Below are positions 48,671-58,711 of a DNA stretch of 64,000 bases, in pieces. The stretch is from the NCBI RefSeq assembly GCF_001870675.1, contig NZ_MEHT01000044.1:248001-312000 (forward strand). The letters run 5' to 3'. The notes under the pieces were generated by a model. It was not told the origin of the DNA and searched no databases. It was given only the letters and a program-made list of their open reading frames with translations. The stretch comes from Roseinatronobacter thiooxidans (lineage in GTDB: Bacteria > Pseudomonadota > Alphaproteobacteria > Rhodobacterales > Rhodobacteraceae). The translations under genes were made by a program, and so were the position numbers. Numbering within the stretch: the stretch's first letter is position 1; each line of letters begins with the position of its first letter.

Positions 48671-50077
48671 ATGAGTTCAGCTGACGTTCTCAAACTGATG
48701 AAAGACGAAGATGTTGCCTATCTGGACATCCGTTTCGTCGACCCGCGCGGCCGCATGCTGCATGTGACGATCATCAATGATCTGGTCGATGAGGATTTTC
48801 TTGAAGAAGGCTTCATGTTCGACGGCTCTTCCGTTCCGGGTTGGAAAGGGATTGAAGCATCTGACATGAAACTGATTTTCGATCTGGACTCGGTCTATAT
48901 CGACCCGTTCTATGCCGAACGCACCTTGGCCATTCACGCCTCGATCGTAGAGCCGGACACGAACGAGCCATATGAGCGCGACCCGCGCGGCACCGCAGAA
49001 AAGGCAGAAGCCTATCTGAAATCGACCGGCATTGGCGATGTGTCCTATTTCGGGCCGGAAGCTGAATTCTTTGTCTTCGACAATGTGAAATTCAGCGACA
49101 AGATCAACAAAGTCAGCTTCGAGGTGGATTCCGAGGAAGCGGCCTGGAACTCTGACACCGATTACGACACTGGCAACACTGGCCACCGTCCCGGCGTCAA
49201 GGGCCATTACTTCGCCATGAACCCGATGGATGCCAATCAGGACATGCGCTCGGAAATGCTGACGACCATGAAAGACATGGGCATGAAAGTGGACAAGCAC
49301 CACACCGAGGTGGCGTCCGCACAGCATGAACTTGGCCTGATCTTCAGCTCGTTGACCAAGCAGGCTGACGAGATCATGAAATACAAATATGTCATCCGCA
49401 ACGTGGCAGATGCGTATGGCAAAACCGCAACGTTCATGCCCAAGCCTGTCAAGGGCGACAACGGCACCGGCATGCATGTCAACATGTCGATCTGGAAAGA
49501 CGGCAAGCCCCTGTTTGCAGGCGACAAATATGCCGACCTGAGCCAGGAAGCGCTGTGGTTCATCGGCGGCATTCTGAAGCATGCCAAGACGCTGAATGCC
49601 TTTACCAACCCGTCAACCAACAGCTACAAGCGCCTGATCCCCGGCTTTGAAGCCCCTGTGCTGCGCGCCTATTCGGCACGCAACCGCTCTGGCTGCATTC
49701 GCATTCCATGGACAGAAAGCCCCAAGGCAAAGCGCGTCGAAGCCCGCTTCCCAGACCCTTCGGCCAACCCCTACCTGTGCTTTGCAGCGCTGCTGATGGC
49801 TGGTCTTGACGGGATCAAGAACAAGATCGATCCGGGCCCTGCATCGGACAAAGACCTGTATGATCTGCCACCCGAAGAGTTGGAAGGCATCCCCACTGTC
49901 TGCGCATCGCTGCGCGAGGCGCTGGATTCGCTGGCTGCCGACCATGACTTCCTGCTGGCGGGTGACGTGTTCACCAAAGACCAGATCATGGCCTATATCA
50001 ATCTGAAGTGGGAAGAGGTTTATGCCTATGAGCATACACCCCACCCGATTGAATATGCGATGTATTACAGCTGCTAA
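48671..50077 (+). CDS. glnA: Glutamine synthetase, type I
   Basis: ATP-dependent ammonia assimilation into glutamine, 468 residues, type I beta. Motifs include MFDGSSVPGWKGIEASDM, GPEAEFFVFD, NGTGMHVNMSIWKDGKPLF (His/metal), LIPGFEAPVLRAYSARNRSGCIRIP (ATP, Arg) and KDLYDLPPEELEGIP, whose Tyr397 is the adenylylation site used by GlnE. So activity should be controlled by PII and GlnE. A strong terminator follows at 50096-50123. Confidence 0.98.
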   Translation: MSSADVLKLMKDEDVAYLDIRFVDPRGRMLHVTIINDLVDEDFLEEGFMFDGSSVPGWKGIEASDMKLIFDLDSVYIDPFYAERTLAIHASIVEPDTNEPYERDPRGTAEKAEAYLKSTGIGDVSYFGPEAEFFVFDNVKFSDKINKVSFEVDSEEAAWNSDTDYDTGNTGHRPGVKGHYFAMNPMDANQDMRSEMLTTMKDMGMKVDKHHTEVASAQHELGLIFSSLTKQADEIMKYKYVIRNVADAYGKTATFMPKPVKGDNGTGMHVNMSIWKDGKPLFAGDKYADLSQEALWFIGGILKHAKTLNAFTNPSTNSYKRLIPGFEAPVLRAYSARNRSGCIRIPWTESPKAKRVEARFPDPSANPYLCFAALLMAGLDGIKNKIDPGPASDKDLYDLPPEELEGIPTVCASLREALDSLAADHDFLLAGDVFTKDQIMAYINLKWEEVYAYEHTPHPIEYAMYYSC

Positions 50078-50095
50078 GTGCAGGTGAAAGCTATG

Positions 50096-50123
50096 AAAAA
50101 GCCCCCGTTTCGGGGGCTTTTTT
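50096..50123 (+). terminator. Rho-independent terminator of glnA
   Basis: AAAAAGCCCCCG, TTT loop, CGGGGGCTTTTTTA: a seven-pair GC stem and a run of six T. It is 18 bp past the glnA stop. Confidence 0.9.
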
Positions 50124-50247
50124 AATGTCAGGGCGCAGGCGTGATTGACCAGACTTGGCGGGCTGCCACCCGCTAAACCAGCGGCTTCAAGGGGCGCGCA
50201 TGGTCACTGGAGCCAATGGCGCGACACTGCCGCCCCTTTGAAAAACC

Positions 50248-50275
50248 CCATGCGTATTTTCGTAAGAAAAAGAAG
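50248..50275 (+). repeat. Degenerate Rhodobacterales-type GTATTTT repeat
   Basis: CCATGCGTATTTTCGTAAGA followed by AAAAGAAG resembles GAGTATTTTTAGCAAGAAAA with two substitutions and one deletion. It lies just past the stop of the convergent pheS gene (stop at 50282 on the minus strand). Weakest member of the set. Confidence 0.4.
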
Positions 50276-50281
50276 CCCAGA

Positions 50282-51364
50282 TCAGCGGCTAAGGCCCGCA
50301 GCAAGGGCAGGCTGGTCGAGAGAGGCGAAGCCGTAATGGCGCAGCCAGCGCAGATCGGATTCGAAGAACGCGCGCAGATCGGGGATGCCATATTTCAGCA
50401 TGGCGATCCGGTCGATGCCAAGGCCGAAGGCAAAGCCCTGCCATTTGTCGGGATCAATGCCGCCTGCCTGCAAGACTTTGGGATGCACCATGCCAGAGCC
50501 AAGAATTTCAAGCCAATCCTTGCCCTCGCCAATCTTCAGCTGCCCCCCTTCCCATGAACAGCGGATATCCACTTCGGCAGAGGGTTCGGTAAAGGGGAAA
50601 TGCGACGCGCGAAAGCGCAGTTCGACCTCGTCCACCTCGAAAAAGGCGCGGCAGAATTCTTCCAATGTCCATTTCAGTTGCGCCATCGAGATGTCGCGGT
50701 CAATCGCCAGCCCTTCGACCTGATGGAACATGGGTGTATGGGTCTGGTCCATATCCATACGGTAGACGCGGCCCGGCGCGATCACGCGGATGGGCGCGCC
50801 CTGATCCTGCATCGCGCGGATCTGCACAGGGCTGGTATGGGTGCGCAGCACATGGGGGGGGCGAGTGTCGCCATCTGCGCGGTGCATGAAGAATGTGTCA
50901 TGTTCCTGACGCGCGGGGTGTTCAGGCGCGATATTGAGCGCGTCGAAATTATACCAGTCGGATTCGATCTGGGGCCCTTCGGCCACAGCAAAGCCCATAT
51001 CGGCAAAGATGGCGGTCAATTCATCCATCACCTGACTGATCGGGTGGATCGTACCCATGGCGCGGGGACGGCCCGGCAAGGTGACATCCAGCCATTCCGC
51101 TTGTAGGCGCGCATCGAGGATCGCATCTTCCAGACCGGCGCGGCGCGCCTTGAGGGCGGCGTCAATTTCAGATTTCAGCCCGTTCAGGGCGGGGCCGACG
51201 CGCTGGCGCGCCTCTGCATCCATCTGGCCCAATTCGCGCATTTTCAGGCTTATCTCGCCCTTTTTGCCCAAGGCGGACAGGCGCACCGCTTCAAGCGCGT
51301 CCATATCGGCGACTGTGGCAATCTGGTCCAGATATTTGCCGCGAAGCTCTGCGATAGTATCCAT
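50282..51364 (-). CDS. pheS: Phenylalanine-tRNA ligase alpha subunit
   Basis: Catalytic subunit of the alpha2beta2 class II synthetase, 360 residues. An N-terminal coiled coil (1-90) precedes the catalytic core. Motif 2 lies in [13 protein letters not shown] and [26 protein letters not shown], and motif 3 in [24 protein letters not shown] 51364 opens [16 protein letters not shown]; a further ATG 18 codons upstream gives an unusual extension. pheT is not adjacent; downstream is glnA, convergent. Confidence 0.96.
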   Translation of the reverse strand: MDTIAELRGKYLDQIATVADMDALEAVRLSALGKKGEISLKMRELGQMDAEARQRVGPALNGLKSEIDAALKARRAGLEDAILDARLQAEWLDVTLPGRPRAMGTIHPISQVMDELTAIFADMGFAVAEGPQIESDWYNFDALNIAPEHPARQEHDTFFMHRADGDTRPPHVLRTHTSPVQIRAMQDQGAPIRVIAPGRVYRMDMDQTHTPMFHQVEGLAIDRDISMAQLKWTLEEFCRAFFEVDEVELRFRASHFPFTEPSAEVDIRCSWEGGQLKIGEGKDWLEILGSGMVHPKVLQAGGIDPDKWQGFAFGLGIDRIAMLKYGIPDLRAFFESDLRWLRHYGFASLDQPALAAGLSR

Positions 51365-51433
51365 GCCCTGCCTTTTATGCCGCGTGTTTCTGCGTGGGTC
51401 AGTTAGCCAATCCCCCATGGGATTGCAAGCCGG

Positions 51434-52837
51434 TCAAAGTTCCAGCAGGCGCGCCGCGATGTTGAAATAGATGATCACCCCCAAGACATCGGCAATCGAG
51501 GTGACCAGCGGGCCGGATGCGGCGGCGGGGTCACGGTCGATCTTGGCGAAGATGAACGGCAGGCACAAGCCAATCAACGCGCCCATCAGCACAATGGTAA
51601 TCATGGCCAGCGCAACGACCATCGCGATCTCTGGCCCGCCCCGCCAGACCCCGATGACAGAGACAGCCAGCGCCATCGTCAGGCCCAGCGCCAGCGCGAT
51701 CAGCACCTCGCGCGACAAAAGGCGCCCGAAATCGGCAGGCCGCACATCGCCCGTGGCCAATGCGCGCACCATCAGCGTGGCCGATTGCGTGCCCGCATTC
51801 CCCCCCGAAGCGATCAGCAGCGGCAGGAAGAACAGCAGCGACAGATGGGCGGCAATTGTTTCTTCAAAATAGGCAATACCCGCACCCGAAAAGATATTGC
51901 CGAACACCAGCAACACCAGCCAGAAAATCCTCGCGCGATACAACAGCGCAATCGAGGCATCGGCCACCGACATTTCCAGCGGTTGCACGATCGAGCTTTT
52001 GTAGAAATCCTCGGTCACCTCTTCCTCGGTGACATCCATCGCATCATCGGCCGTCACAATGCCCACAAGACGGTCGTTATTGTCCAGCACCGGCAGGGCA
52101 AGCAGGTCGTAGCGGGCGACAAGGCGCGCGGCCTCTTCCTGCTCGTCATCGGCGCGCACCCAGACGGGTTCGGTATCCATAATCTCGTCCACGCGCTGGC
52201 GGGGCCGCGCGGTCAGCAGGTCGCGCAGACTGATGACCCCGATAAGCGCGCGTGATTCGTCGATGATGTAGGAATCGTAAATCGTTTCTGCCTCGATCGC
52301 TTGCGCGCGCAAGGCCTCGATGGCCTGACTGGTGGTCATGTCGGGTTTCAACACTGCGTAATCCGAGGTCATGACCGACCCCACTGTCCATTCTTCATAG
52401 GCGGCAAGGCGGCGCAGGTCTTCGCGCTCGGCCTTGGACAGGGCGGGCAGGATGGCTTCCTGGGCTTCCTCATCCAGTTGCTTGAACAGGTCGGCGCGTT
52501 CGTCATGGCTCATGGCGGTCATCAGCGCCACCAGTTCGCGCCGCGGAATGCGGGTTGCCAGATCGACCTGCGCGCGCGGGCGCAGATAGCCCAGCATTTC
52601 GGCCTGATCATGCATGGGCAACAGGCGCAAAACACCCAGATCGTCGCCATCCTCCAACTCGTCAATCAGGGCGGCGACATCGGCCAGTTCCTGACTTTCG
52701 ACAAATTCGCGGATGGCAGTTTCCTGCCCTTCATGCAGCAGGCGTGCCACTTCAACGGCGATGAAGGCAGCATCGAAGCCGGCACCTTCGGCTTCGGGGT
52801 CGAAACGGATTTCACTGAGCGATGTCTGCAATGTCAT
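51434..52837 (-). CDS. mgtE: Magnesium transporter
   Basis: Mg2+ channel/transporter of the MgtE family, 467 residues. Acidic N domain (about 20-135, DLGVLRLLPMHDQAEMLG then RADLFKQLDEEAQEAIL), two CBS domains (about 140-260, DSYIIDESRALIGVISLRDLL, PVLDNNDRLVGIVTADDAMD), a long plug helix and five C-terminal helices with GNAGTQSATLMVRAL in the pore. Gated by cytoplasmic Mg2+ in known members. ATG 52837 has AGGGG upstream; a TTG two codons earlier is possible. Confidence 0.94.
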   Translation of the reverse strand: MTLQTSLSEIRFDPEAEGAGFDAAFIAVEVARLLHEGQETAIREFVESQELADVAALIDELEDGDDLGVLRLLPMHDQAEMLGYLRPRAQVDLATRIPRRELVALMTAMSHDERADLFKQLDEEAQEAILPALSKAEREDLRRLAAYEEWTVGSVMTSDYAVLKPDMTTSQAIEALRAQAIEAETIYDSYIIDESRALIGVISLRDLLTARPRQRVDEIMDTEPVWVRADDEQEEAARLVARYDLLALPVLDNNDRLVGIVTADDAMDVTEEEVTEDFYKSSIVQPLEMSVADASIALLYRARIFWLVLLVFGNIFSGAGIAYFEETIAAHLSLLFFLPLLIASGGNAGTQSATLMVRALATGDVRPADFGRLLSREVLIALALGLTMALAVSVIGVWRGGPEIAMVVALAMITIVLMGALIGLCLPFIFAKIDRDPAAASGPLVTSIADVLGVIIYFNIAARLLEL

Positions 52838-53151
52838 AGCCAACCCCTGTGCCGTGGCGCGAGGGGTCGACTGCGGGGCTAGGCCCGGCCCGCGGCTCGC
52901 ATCTCGCGCTGTTTGTGTCTTGTCTGATATGTCGGACGCTGTGTGCGTAACCGACTGGAACCGCCGTCCATTTTATGTGCCGTTTCGTTGCGCCGACCAA
53001 CCCTGCCGACAGACGCGCTGATAGGTGGATTGTCGAAAGAAGTCAATTTAGCGCAGGGCATATAACGGGCAACAGCGCGGTTTATAACCGCGCTGCGCCA
53101 AAGACCTGCCTGAATATGAAGCACCCCCCTGCCCTGTGGCGCGGCGCATCT
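52838..53151. other. Long non-coding gap with a perfect hairpin
   Basis: A 314-bp gap between the GGDEF gene (stop at 53152) and mgtE, both on the minus strand. No ORF or RNA gene was found. At 53073-53095 CAGCGCGGTT-TAT-AACCGCGCTG is a perfect 10-bp stem with a 3-nt loop, on the RNA side 57 nt past the GGDEF stop. No T run follows on the minus strand, so a simple terminator is uncertain. No M-box or other magnesium riboswitch pattern was recognised. Confidence 0.5.
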
Positions 53152-54618
53152 TCAACGGGCGGGCTTGCGCGCATCCGGGCCTGCATGCGCCATCACGCAA
53201 TTTCGCCCCTCTGCCTTGGCACGGTACAGCGCCAGATCGGCGGCTTTCATAATGTCTTCCAGCACGGTGCCATCGCGCCCGAATACCCCAAGCCCCGCCG
53301 ATACCGTAATCGCAGGCAATGCCTGCCCCGAAGCGGATAAGGTACTTTCCGAAATCGCAATGCGCAGCTTTTCTGCCTGCGCATAGGCTGCGTTTTCGTC
53401 ATGATCGGCGCAGAGCAACACAAACTCCTCTCCGCCAAGGCGGCAGGGCGCGACAGTCTTGCCTGCGGCCCGGGCCAGCACCTGCCCCACATCTTTCAGC
53501 ACCATATCGCCTATCTCATGGCCGAACCTGTCATTGAATTGTTTGAAATGGTCCACATCCAGCGAGATAAGCGCCAGATCGCGCCCTTCGCGTTCCGCCA
53601 TCGTAACCTCGCGCAAGGCATGCTCCATGAACCAGCGCCGGTTCCACAGCCCTGTCAGCGGGTCGCGCACGGATTTTTCCTGCAATTCCTGCCGCAGGCG
53701 CACATTGGCCACAGCAAGGCTGATCTGTTCTCCACATATAAGGGAAATGTCCCAACGGTTGCGCAGCACATCATTGCGCATATGCCGCGTCAGCCCCCCC
53801 TCCTCGAACCCGTCAAAGACGATATGCATCAGCCCGATGGTTTCACCATGGGCGATAATGGGCAGGCAGAAATAGGGCATGCCGGGTTTGTCGACATGGT
53901 CGCAGACAAATTCAATAGGCTTCAACCCATAGGCATAGGCCCTGCCCCGCCGCAACGCCCAGCATTCATCCGGCAGGATATGGCCCGCGAAAGCAGGCAT
54001 CGTGCCCCAGGATGTGACAAGTTCCAGCATGGTGCGCGACGTGTCATAGATATACAGCGCGCCCTCTGCCTCGGGGATGAGGGTGTGCATGGCGCGTTTG
54101 ATGACCATCAGCAATTCATCAAAGGATTTCGCGGAATACAGCCACTCGCTGGTCAGGGCCAGCAATTGCCGCTCTGACTGGCGCAAAGCCTCGGCATGGC
54201 GCATCTCCTCATTCTGGTCTTCCAGCATTTTGCGTTCGGTAATGTCGCGCATGGTCGAGATGAAATGCGTATGGCGACCGCCTGAATCGTAGACCGGCGT
54301 AACCTTCAGATCGACCCAGAAGGCCGCGCCGCTTTTGGTGTAGTTCAGAATATCGACCCGAATTTCGCGACGCTGGCGGCAGGCTGCCTCGATCTGGCGG
54401 CCTGTGGTCGCGTCTGTGTCGCGCCCTTGCAGAACGGACCCCGGCTCTTGCCCCGCAATTTCTTCCAGCCCGTAGCCGGTTTGCGCAATGAAGGCGGGGT
54501 TGACCCAGAGCGCCTTGCGGTCGGGATCAGAGATGATGACGCCGTCCGAGGAGTGGCGCATCACAAGATCGGCGTAGAATTGCTGCGTGTCGGTAACTGT
54601 CGCCTCACCCGCATCCAT
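53152..54618 (-). CDS. PAS-GAF-GGDEF diguanylate cyclase
   Basis: Predicted cytoplasmic c-di-GMP synthase of 488 residues. Domains: PAS with PAC (about 15-125, VNPAFIAQTGY and MRDITERKMLEDQ), GAF-like (about 150-310), GGDEF (about 320-485). The catalytic loop is GGEEF at 395-399, an active form. The inhibitory RxxD just before it is missing (PCRLGGEEF), so product inhibition at the I-site is unlikely. The cue sensed by PAS/GAF is unknown. No transmembrane helix. Confidence 0.92.
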   Translation of the reverse strand: MDAGEATVTDTQQFYADLVMRHSSDGVIISDPDRKALWVNPAFIAQTGYGLEEIAGQEPGSVLQGRDTDATTGRQIEAACRQRREIRVDILNYTKSGAAFWVDLKVTPVYDSGGRHTHFISTMRDITERKMLEDQNEEMRHAEALRQSERQLLALTSEWLYSAKSFDELLMVIKRAMHTLIPEAEGALYIYDTSRTMLELVTSWGTMPAFAGHILPDECWALRRGRAYAYGLKPIEFVCDHVDKPGMPYFCLPIIAHGETIGLMHIVFDGFEEGGLTRHMRNDVLRNRWDISLICGEQISLAVANVRLRQELQEKSVRDPLTGLWNRRWFMEHALREVTMAEREGRDLALISLDVDHFKQFNDRFGHEIGDMVLKDVGQVLARAAGKTVAPCRLGGEEFVLLCADHDENAAYAQAEKLRIAISESTLSASGQALPAITVSAGLGVFGRDGTVLEDIMKAADLALYRAKAEGRNCVMAHAGPDARKPAR

Positions 54619-54817
54619 CCCTTGCCCTTTCACGCATCATAGAACCATGGCCCATTCTGGCAGATGACTGTTAAGAAATTCTTGATCGCCGCGCGCGCCG
54701 GGCATGCGTGACACAGGCCCTGAAACACGATACGCACACCCCAAGGGGACACAGCCCCACCCACGCTGCTTCGCGCGACTTTGGCGCGCAGGCACCTTCA
54801 AAAGCCAAGGAGCAAAC

Positions 54818-56299
54818 ATGCTGGATCATCACCCTACCGACTTGAAATCGCACCTGAAAGACCCGTCCTTGCTGGAAACCCGCGCCTATGTGGCAGGGGA
54901 ATGGGTCGATGCCGATGACGGCGCGACATTCGATGTCATCAACCCCGCACGCGGCGATGTGATTGCCCAAGTGGCCGATCTGGGCCGCGCGGAAGCCGCG
55001 CGCGCAATTGCCGCCGCAGACAAGGCCCGCCATGGCTGGGCCGCGCGCACAGGCAAGGACCGCGCCGCCATTTTGCGCAAATGGTTCGATCTGATGATGG
55101 CAAATCAGGAGGATCTGGCGCTGATCCTGACTGCAGAAATGGGCAAGCCCTTGGCCGAGGCGCGCGGCGAAATCGCCTATGGTGCCAGCTTTGTCGAATG
55201 GTTCGGCGAGGAAGCCAAGCGCGTTTACGGCGAAACCATCCCCGGCCACCAGCCGGACAAGCGCATCACTGTAATCCGCCAGCCCATCGGGGTTGCGGCC
55301 TCTATCACACCGTGGAACTTTCCAAACGCGATGATCGCGCGCAAGGTCGCCCCCGCGCTGGCCGTAGGCTGCGGCTTTGTCGCGCGCCCAGCCGCCGAAA
55401 CCCCGCTTTCCGCAATGGCGATGGCAGTTCTGGCGGAACGCGCAGGCGTGCCAAAGGGCGTTTTGTCCATCATCCCCTCCAGCCGCGCATCGGATATTGG
55501 CAAAGAGTTCTGCGAGAACCCGATTGTTCGGAAACTGACATTCACCGGCAGTACCGAAGTGGGCCGTATCCTGCTGCGCCAATCGGCAGATCAAGTGATG
55601 AAATGTTCAATGGAACTGGGGGGTAACGCGCCGTTCATCGTGTTTGATGACGCTGATCTGGATGCAGCGGTCAAAGGCGCGATGATGTCGAAATATCGCA
55701 ACAATGGGCAGACCTGCGTCTGCGCCAATCGCATCTATGTGCAAGCCGGGGTCTATGATGCTTTTGCCGAAAAGCTGAAAGCAGCGGTCGAGCAGTTGAA
55801 AGTTGGCGACGGGTTGGCGGAAGGCATCGACCTTGGCCCGCTGATCAATGAAGAGGCAGTGACCAAGGTTGAAGACCATATCAGCGACATGCTGGCCCAT
55901 GGCGGGCAGGTTCTGACCGGCGGGCGCAGGCATGGCAATGGCGGTACGTTTTTCGAGCCGACGATTGTCACAGGCGTGACACAGCACATGAAAGTGGCAC
56001 AGGAAGAAACCTTTGGCCCGCTGGCCCCGCTGTTCAAATTCGACACCGAGGACGAGGTTATAGGCTATGCCAATGACACGATCTTCGGGCTGGCCGCCTA
56101 TTTCTATGCCCGCGACATAGGCCGCATCACACGGGTGCAGGAACAGCTGGAATACGGGATTGTGGGGGTGAATACCGGCCTGATCTCGTCCGAGGTGGCC
56201 CCCTTTGGCGGGGTCAAGCAATCGGGGCTGGGCCGCGAAGGGTCGCATCACGGGACGGAAGATTACCTTGAGATGAAGTATATCTGCCTGAGCGTCTGA
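54818..56299 (+). CDS. gabD: NAD(P)-dependent succinate-semialdehyde dehydrogenase
   Basis: Oxidises succinate semialdehyde to succinate in 4-aminobutyrate catabolism. The 493-residue protein has ITPWNFPNAMIARKVAPALA, TFTGSTEVGR, MELGGNAPFIVFDDADLD and the catalytic NNGQTCVCANR (nucleophilic Cys), the SSADH subfamily pattern. ATG 54818 is set by AAGGAG at 54807-54812. A GABA aminotransferase is not nearby. It converges with lpxK across a 24-bp palindrome. Confidence 0.92.
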   Translation: MLDHHPTDLKSHLKDPSLLETRAYVAGEWVDADDGATFDVINPARGDVIAQVADLGRAEAARAIAAADKARHGWAARTGKDRAAILRKWFDLMMANQEDLALILTAEMGKPLAEARGEIAYGASFVEWFGEEAKRVYGETIPGHQPDKRITVIRQPIGVAASITPWNFPNAMIARKVAPALAVGCGFVARPAAETPLSAMAMAVLAERAGVPKGVLSIIPSSRASDIGKEFCENPIVRKLTFTGSTEVGRILLRQSADQVMKCSMELGGNAPFIVFDDADLDAAVKGAMMSKYRNNGQTCVCANRIYVQAGVYDAFAEKLKAAVEQLKVGDGLAEGIDLGPLINEEAVTKVEDHISDMLAHGGQVLTGGRRHGNGGTFFEPTIVTGVTQHMKVAQEETFGPLAPLFKFDTEDEVIGYANDTIFGLAAYFYARDIGRITRVQEQLEYGIVGVNTGLISSEVAPFGGVKQSGLGREGSHHGTEDYLEMKYICLSV

Positions 56300-56307
56300 A
56301 CCACACA

Positions 56308-56331
56308 GGCAGGGGCGCATGCGCCCCTGCC
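56308..56331. terminator. Perfect 24-bp palindrome between convergent gabD and lpxK
   Basis: GGCAGGGGCGCA followed by its exact reverse complement TGCGCCCCTGCC. It forms a strong GC stem without a T tract, between two converging genes, so a bidirectional pause/termination role is the simplest reading. Confidence 0.5.
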
Positions 56332-56337
56332 CCCCCA

Positions 56338-57339
56338 TTAGCCCTGTGGCGCGGCCATCACTGCGCGCAGCCGTGCCTGCAAGTCTTCTGCGGCGTCAAA
56401 CTCCAGCCGTACCGGCATGGTCAGCACTTTCATCCGGAATTTCGCAGGCAGGCGCACGGCGTCTTTTTCAGTTGTGACCAGCTGCGCGCCCAGCGCCTTT
56501 GCCTCCAGCTCCAACCGCGCCATCAGCGCATCGGTTAGCGGTTGGTGGTCGCTCAATGCCTCGGCGCGCAGCAGTTCGGCCCCTTCGGCGCGCAGGGTTG
56601 CAAAGAACTTTTCCGGCCTGCCGATGCCCGCAAAAGCAAGGACGCGCAGCCCCTGCCAACTCATCCCCATTTGCAGCGGGCGCAATTGCGCGCGCAACAC
56701 AGGCAGGCCAACGAAATCTGTGGCCATGTCAAAGCGGCGCTGCATTTCTGATGCGCCTATGCTGACAATCATATCCGCACGCGCCAAGCCCACCGCAACA
56801 GGTTCGCGCAAAGGGCCAGCGGGCAGCACGCGGCCATTGCCAAAGCCTATGGCGGCATCGACCACGACCAGCGACACATCCTTGGCCAATGCAGGGTTCT
56901 GAAACCCGTCATCCATGACCAGCACATCTGCCCCAGCCTTTACAGCCTGCCGTGCACCAAGGGCGCGGTCCTGCGCCACCCAGACAGGCGCGAAGGCGGC
57001 CATCAACAACGGCTCGTCCCCCACATCGGCGGCTTTATGAGTGCGTTCATCCACGCGCACCGGGCCTGCAAGCCGCCCCCCATACCCGCGCGAGATGACT
57101 TGCGGCTTATGCCCCATGCCCTGCAACATCTGCACCAGCGCAATGACAGTCGGGGTCTTGCCAGTGCCGCCCGCATTCAGATTGCCCACGCAGATGACAG
57201 GAACAGGCGGGCGATACTGCGGGGCTTTCGCCACGCGACGCGCGGTTGCGCGGGCATAAAGTGCTGCCAAAGGGGCCAGCAGGCGCGCGCGCCATGCCGG
57301 ACGGTCCGGCGGGGTGAACCAGAAGGCGGGCGCGCGCAT
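56338..57339 (-). CDS. lpxK: Tetraacyldisaccharide 4'-kinase
   Basis: Adds the 4'-phosphate of lipid A, at the inner face of the cytoplasmic membrane. 333 residues; an N-terminal membrane-associated helix ([17 protein letters not shown]) precedes the Walker A AGGTGKT (56-62), which binds ATP, and [24 protein letters not shown]. The start overlaps the stop of the Kdo-transferase-like gene by one base (TGATG), so they are translationally coupled. In many alphaproteobacteria these two genes are neighbours. Confidence 0.93.
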   Translation of the reverse strand: MRAPAFWFTPPDRPAWRARLLAPLAALYARATARRVAKAPQYRPPVPVICVGNLNAGGTGKTPTVIALVQMLQGMGHKPQVISRGYGGRLAGPVRVDERTHKAADVGDEPLLMAAFAPVWVAQDRALGARQAVKAGADVLVMDDGFQNPALAKDVSLVVVDAAIGFGNGRVLPAGPLREPVAVGLARADMIVSIGASEMQRRFDMATDFVGLPVLRAQLRPLQMGMSWQGLRVLAFAGIGRPEKFFATLRAEGAELLRAEALSDHQPLTDALMARLELEAKALGAQLVTTEKDAVRLPAKFRMKVLTMPVRLEFDAAEDLQARLRAVMAAPQG

Positions 57340-58541
57340 CAGCCTGCCTCTGCTTTTGCAGCAGCGGCAAGGACGGCACCAATCACCGTCTCTGTTGCCT
57401 CGGAGCCGCCAGAAATGACCTGCCACGCCCGATGCGCCTGATTGGCAGCCTGTTCGGGCCGCAGCGCGGCGCAGATGGCCGACCCCAGCGCATCCGCACT
57501 CTGGATCATGCGGGTAGCGCGTGCTTCGCGCAGCATATCGAACGGTTCCGAAAAGCGGCCAAACATACGGCCATGCACAATGGCACAGCCCAGCCCGCCT
57601 GCCTCCATCGGGCTGAAACAGGCCCCCTCGCCACCAAGTGACCCGCCCAGAAAACACGCAACCGCCAAACGATACCACAACCCACGCTCGCCCTCGGTAT
57701 CGGCGATATAGACCTGCGTTTCCGGTGTGATCAGATCATCCTCTGAGCGAAGCGCTGTCATAAACTGCCCCGCGAACATATCGCGCAGCACAGGGCCGCG
57801 CGTGGGGTCGGCGGGGTGCAGGATCAGGGCCAGACGATGGCTTTCGCGTAACGCCTCTCGATGTGCGGCCAGAACAGCCTCTTCTTCGCGCTCGGGCACA
57901 CCAACGGCCAGCCAGACTGTGCGGTGGCGAAAACTCTCGGCCAGTTCCTCGCGCTCGGATTCGTTGCAGCCAAGGGCAACCGGCGTTGCAGACAGCCGCC
58001 CGCAGGGGATCAGCGCGGCATCTGCCAGACCCGCCTCTTGCCACGCGCCGCGCGCGGCATCGCTGGTCAGACACACTGTTGTCACATGCCCCAGAACCGT
58101 ACGCGCAAAGCCCGGCACCCGCGCCCAACGCGAGGCAAAGCGCGGCGCATCAACTTCGGCCAGTATAACCGGAACAGAGCCGCGCCCCAGCGCCGTGATC
58201 ATGGCCGCAGGAATATCTTGTGCCGCAATCAGCACCACCGAAGGCTCGTGCCGCGCCAGCAGCCAATGCGCCAATGCAGGCTCGTCTGCGGGCAAGGGAA
58301 TGCACACACGCCCCGGCAGGTCGGGCGGCACATCGGCCCCTTCGGGCTGGGTTAGCAAAACACTGAAGCCGGGTGCCCGTTGCAGCAGCGTTTCAGACAG
58401 TGCCGCCAGCAATTGTGCAGCGCGCGGCTGGTCGCTATGCATCCAGACCAGCGGGGTGGCCAGCCGCTCCAGCGCGGCGGGCGCGACAAGGCCGCGACCA
58501 CGCGAGAGCCGGAAAATCTGGTCGATCAACGGGGGGGACAT
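57339..58541 (-). CDS. WaaA/KdtA-like glycosyltransferase, degenerate catalytic motifs
   Basis: A 400-residue protein of the Kdo-transferase (GT-B) type. The C-terminal half is recognisable: [22 protein letters not shown] is the counterpart of GGSLVERGGHNPLEA in WaaA. Yet the N-terminal SVGE motif with the catalytic Glu is replaced by SDQP (residues 36-39, [10 protein letters not shown]), and the ETELWPN region reads IAAQDIPA. The N-terminal membrane anchor is not evident. It may be inactive, have a changed reaction, or need a partner. A true waaA may be elsewhere. It shares an operon with lpxK. Confidence 0.7.
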   Translation of the reverse strand: MSPPLIDQIFRLSRGRGLVAPAALERLATPLVWMHSDQPRAAQLLAALSETLLQRAPGFSVLLTQPEGADVPPDLPGRVCIPLPADEPALAHWLLARHEPSVVLIAAQDIPAAMITALGRGSVPVILAEVDAPRFASRWARVPGFARTVLGHVTTVCLTSDAARGAWQEAGLADAALIPCGRLSATPVALGCNESEREELAESFRHRTVWLAVGVPEREEEAVLAAHREALRESHRLALILHPADPTRGPVLRDMFAGQFMTALRSEDDLITPETQVYIADTEGERGLWYRLAVACFLGGSLGGEGACFSPMEAGGLGCAIVHGRMFGRFSEPFDMLREARATRMIQSADALGSAICAALRPEQAANQAHRAWQVISGGSEATETVIGAVLAAAAKAEAG

Positions 58542-58711
58542 GGCGCGGGGTCAGCCCTTGGTGCCCACAGCCACGACAGGCCCGCAGCACCCCTTGCACC
58601 CAGTGCAGGCAAATCTTTGGTCAAATCTCATTCAGCCCCCATTATTTTGCACCACCCCCTAGGGATACGGCAATTCCCACACAGAGAGGAGAGGGAATTT
58701 CCGCTCTCGGA

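Noticed and set aside
52838-53151. Magnesium-sensing riboswitch (M-box type) upstream of mgtE
   Set aside because: I looked for the conserved multi-helix M-box core and found only one perfect hairpin; not enough to call a riboswitch.
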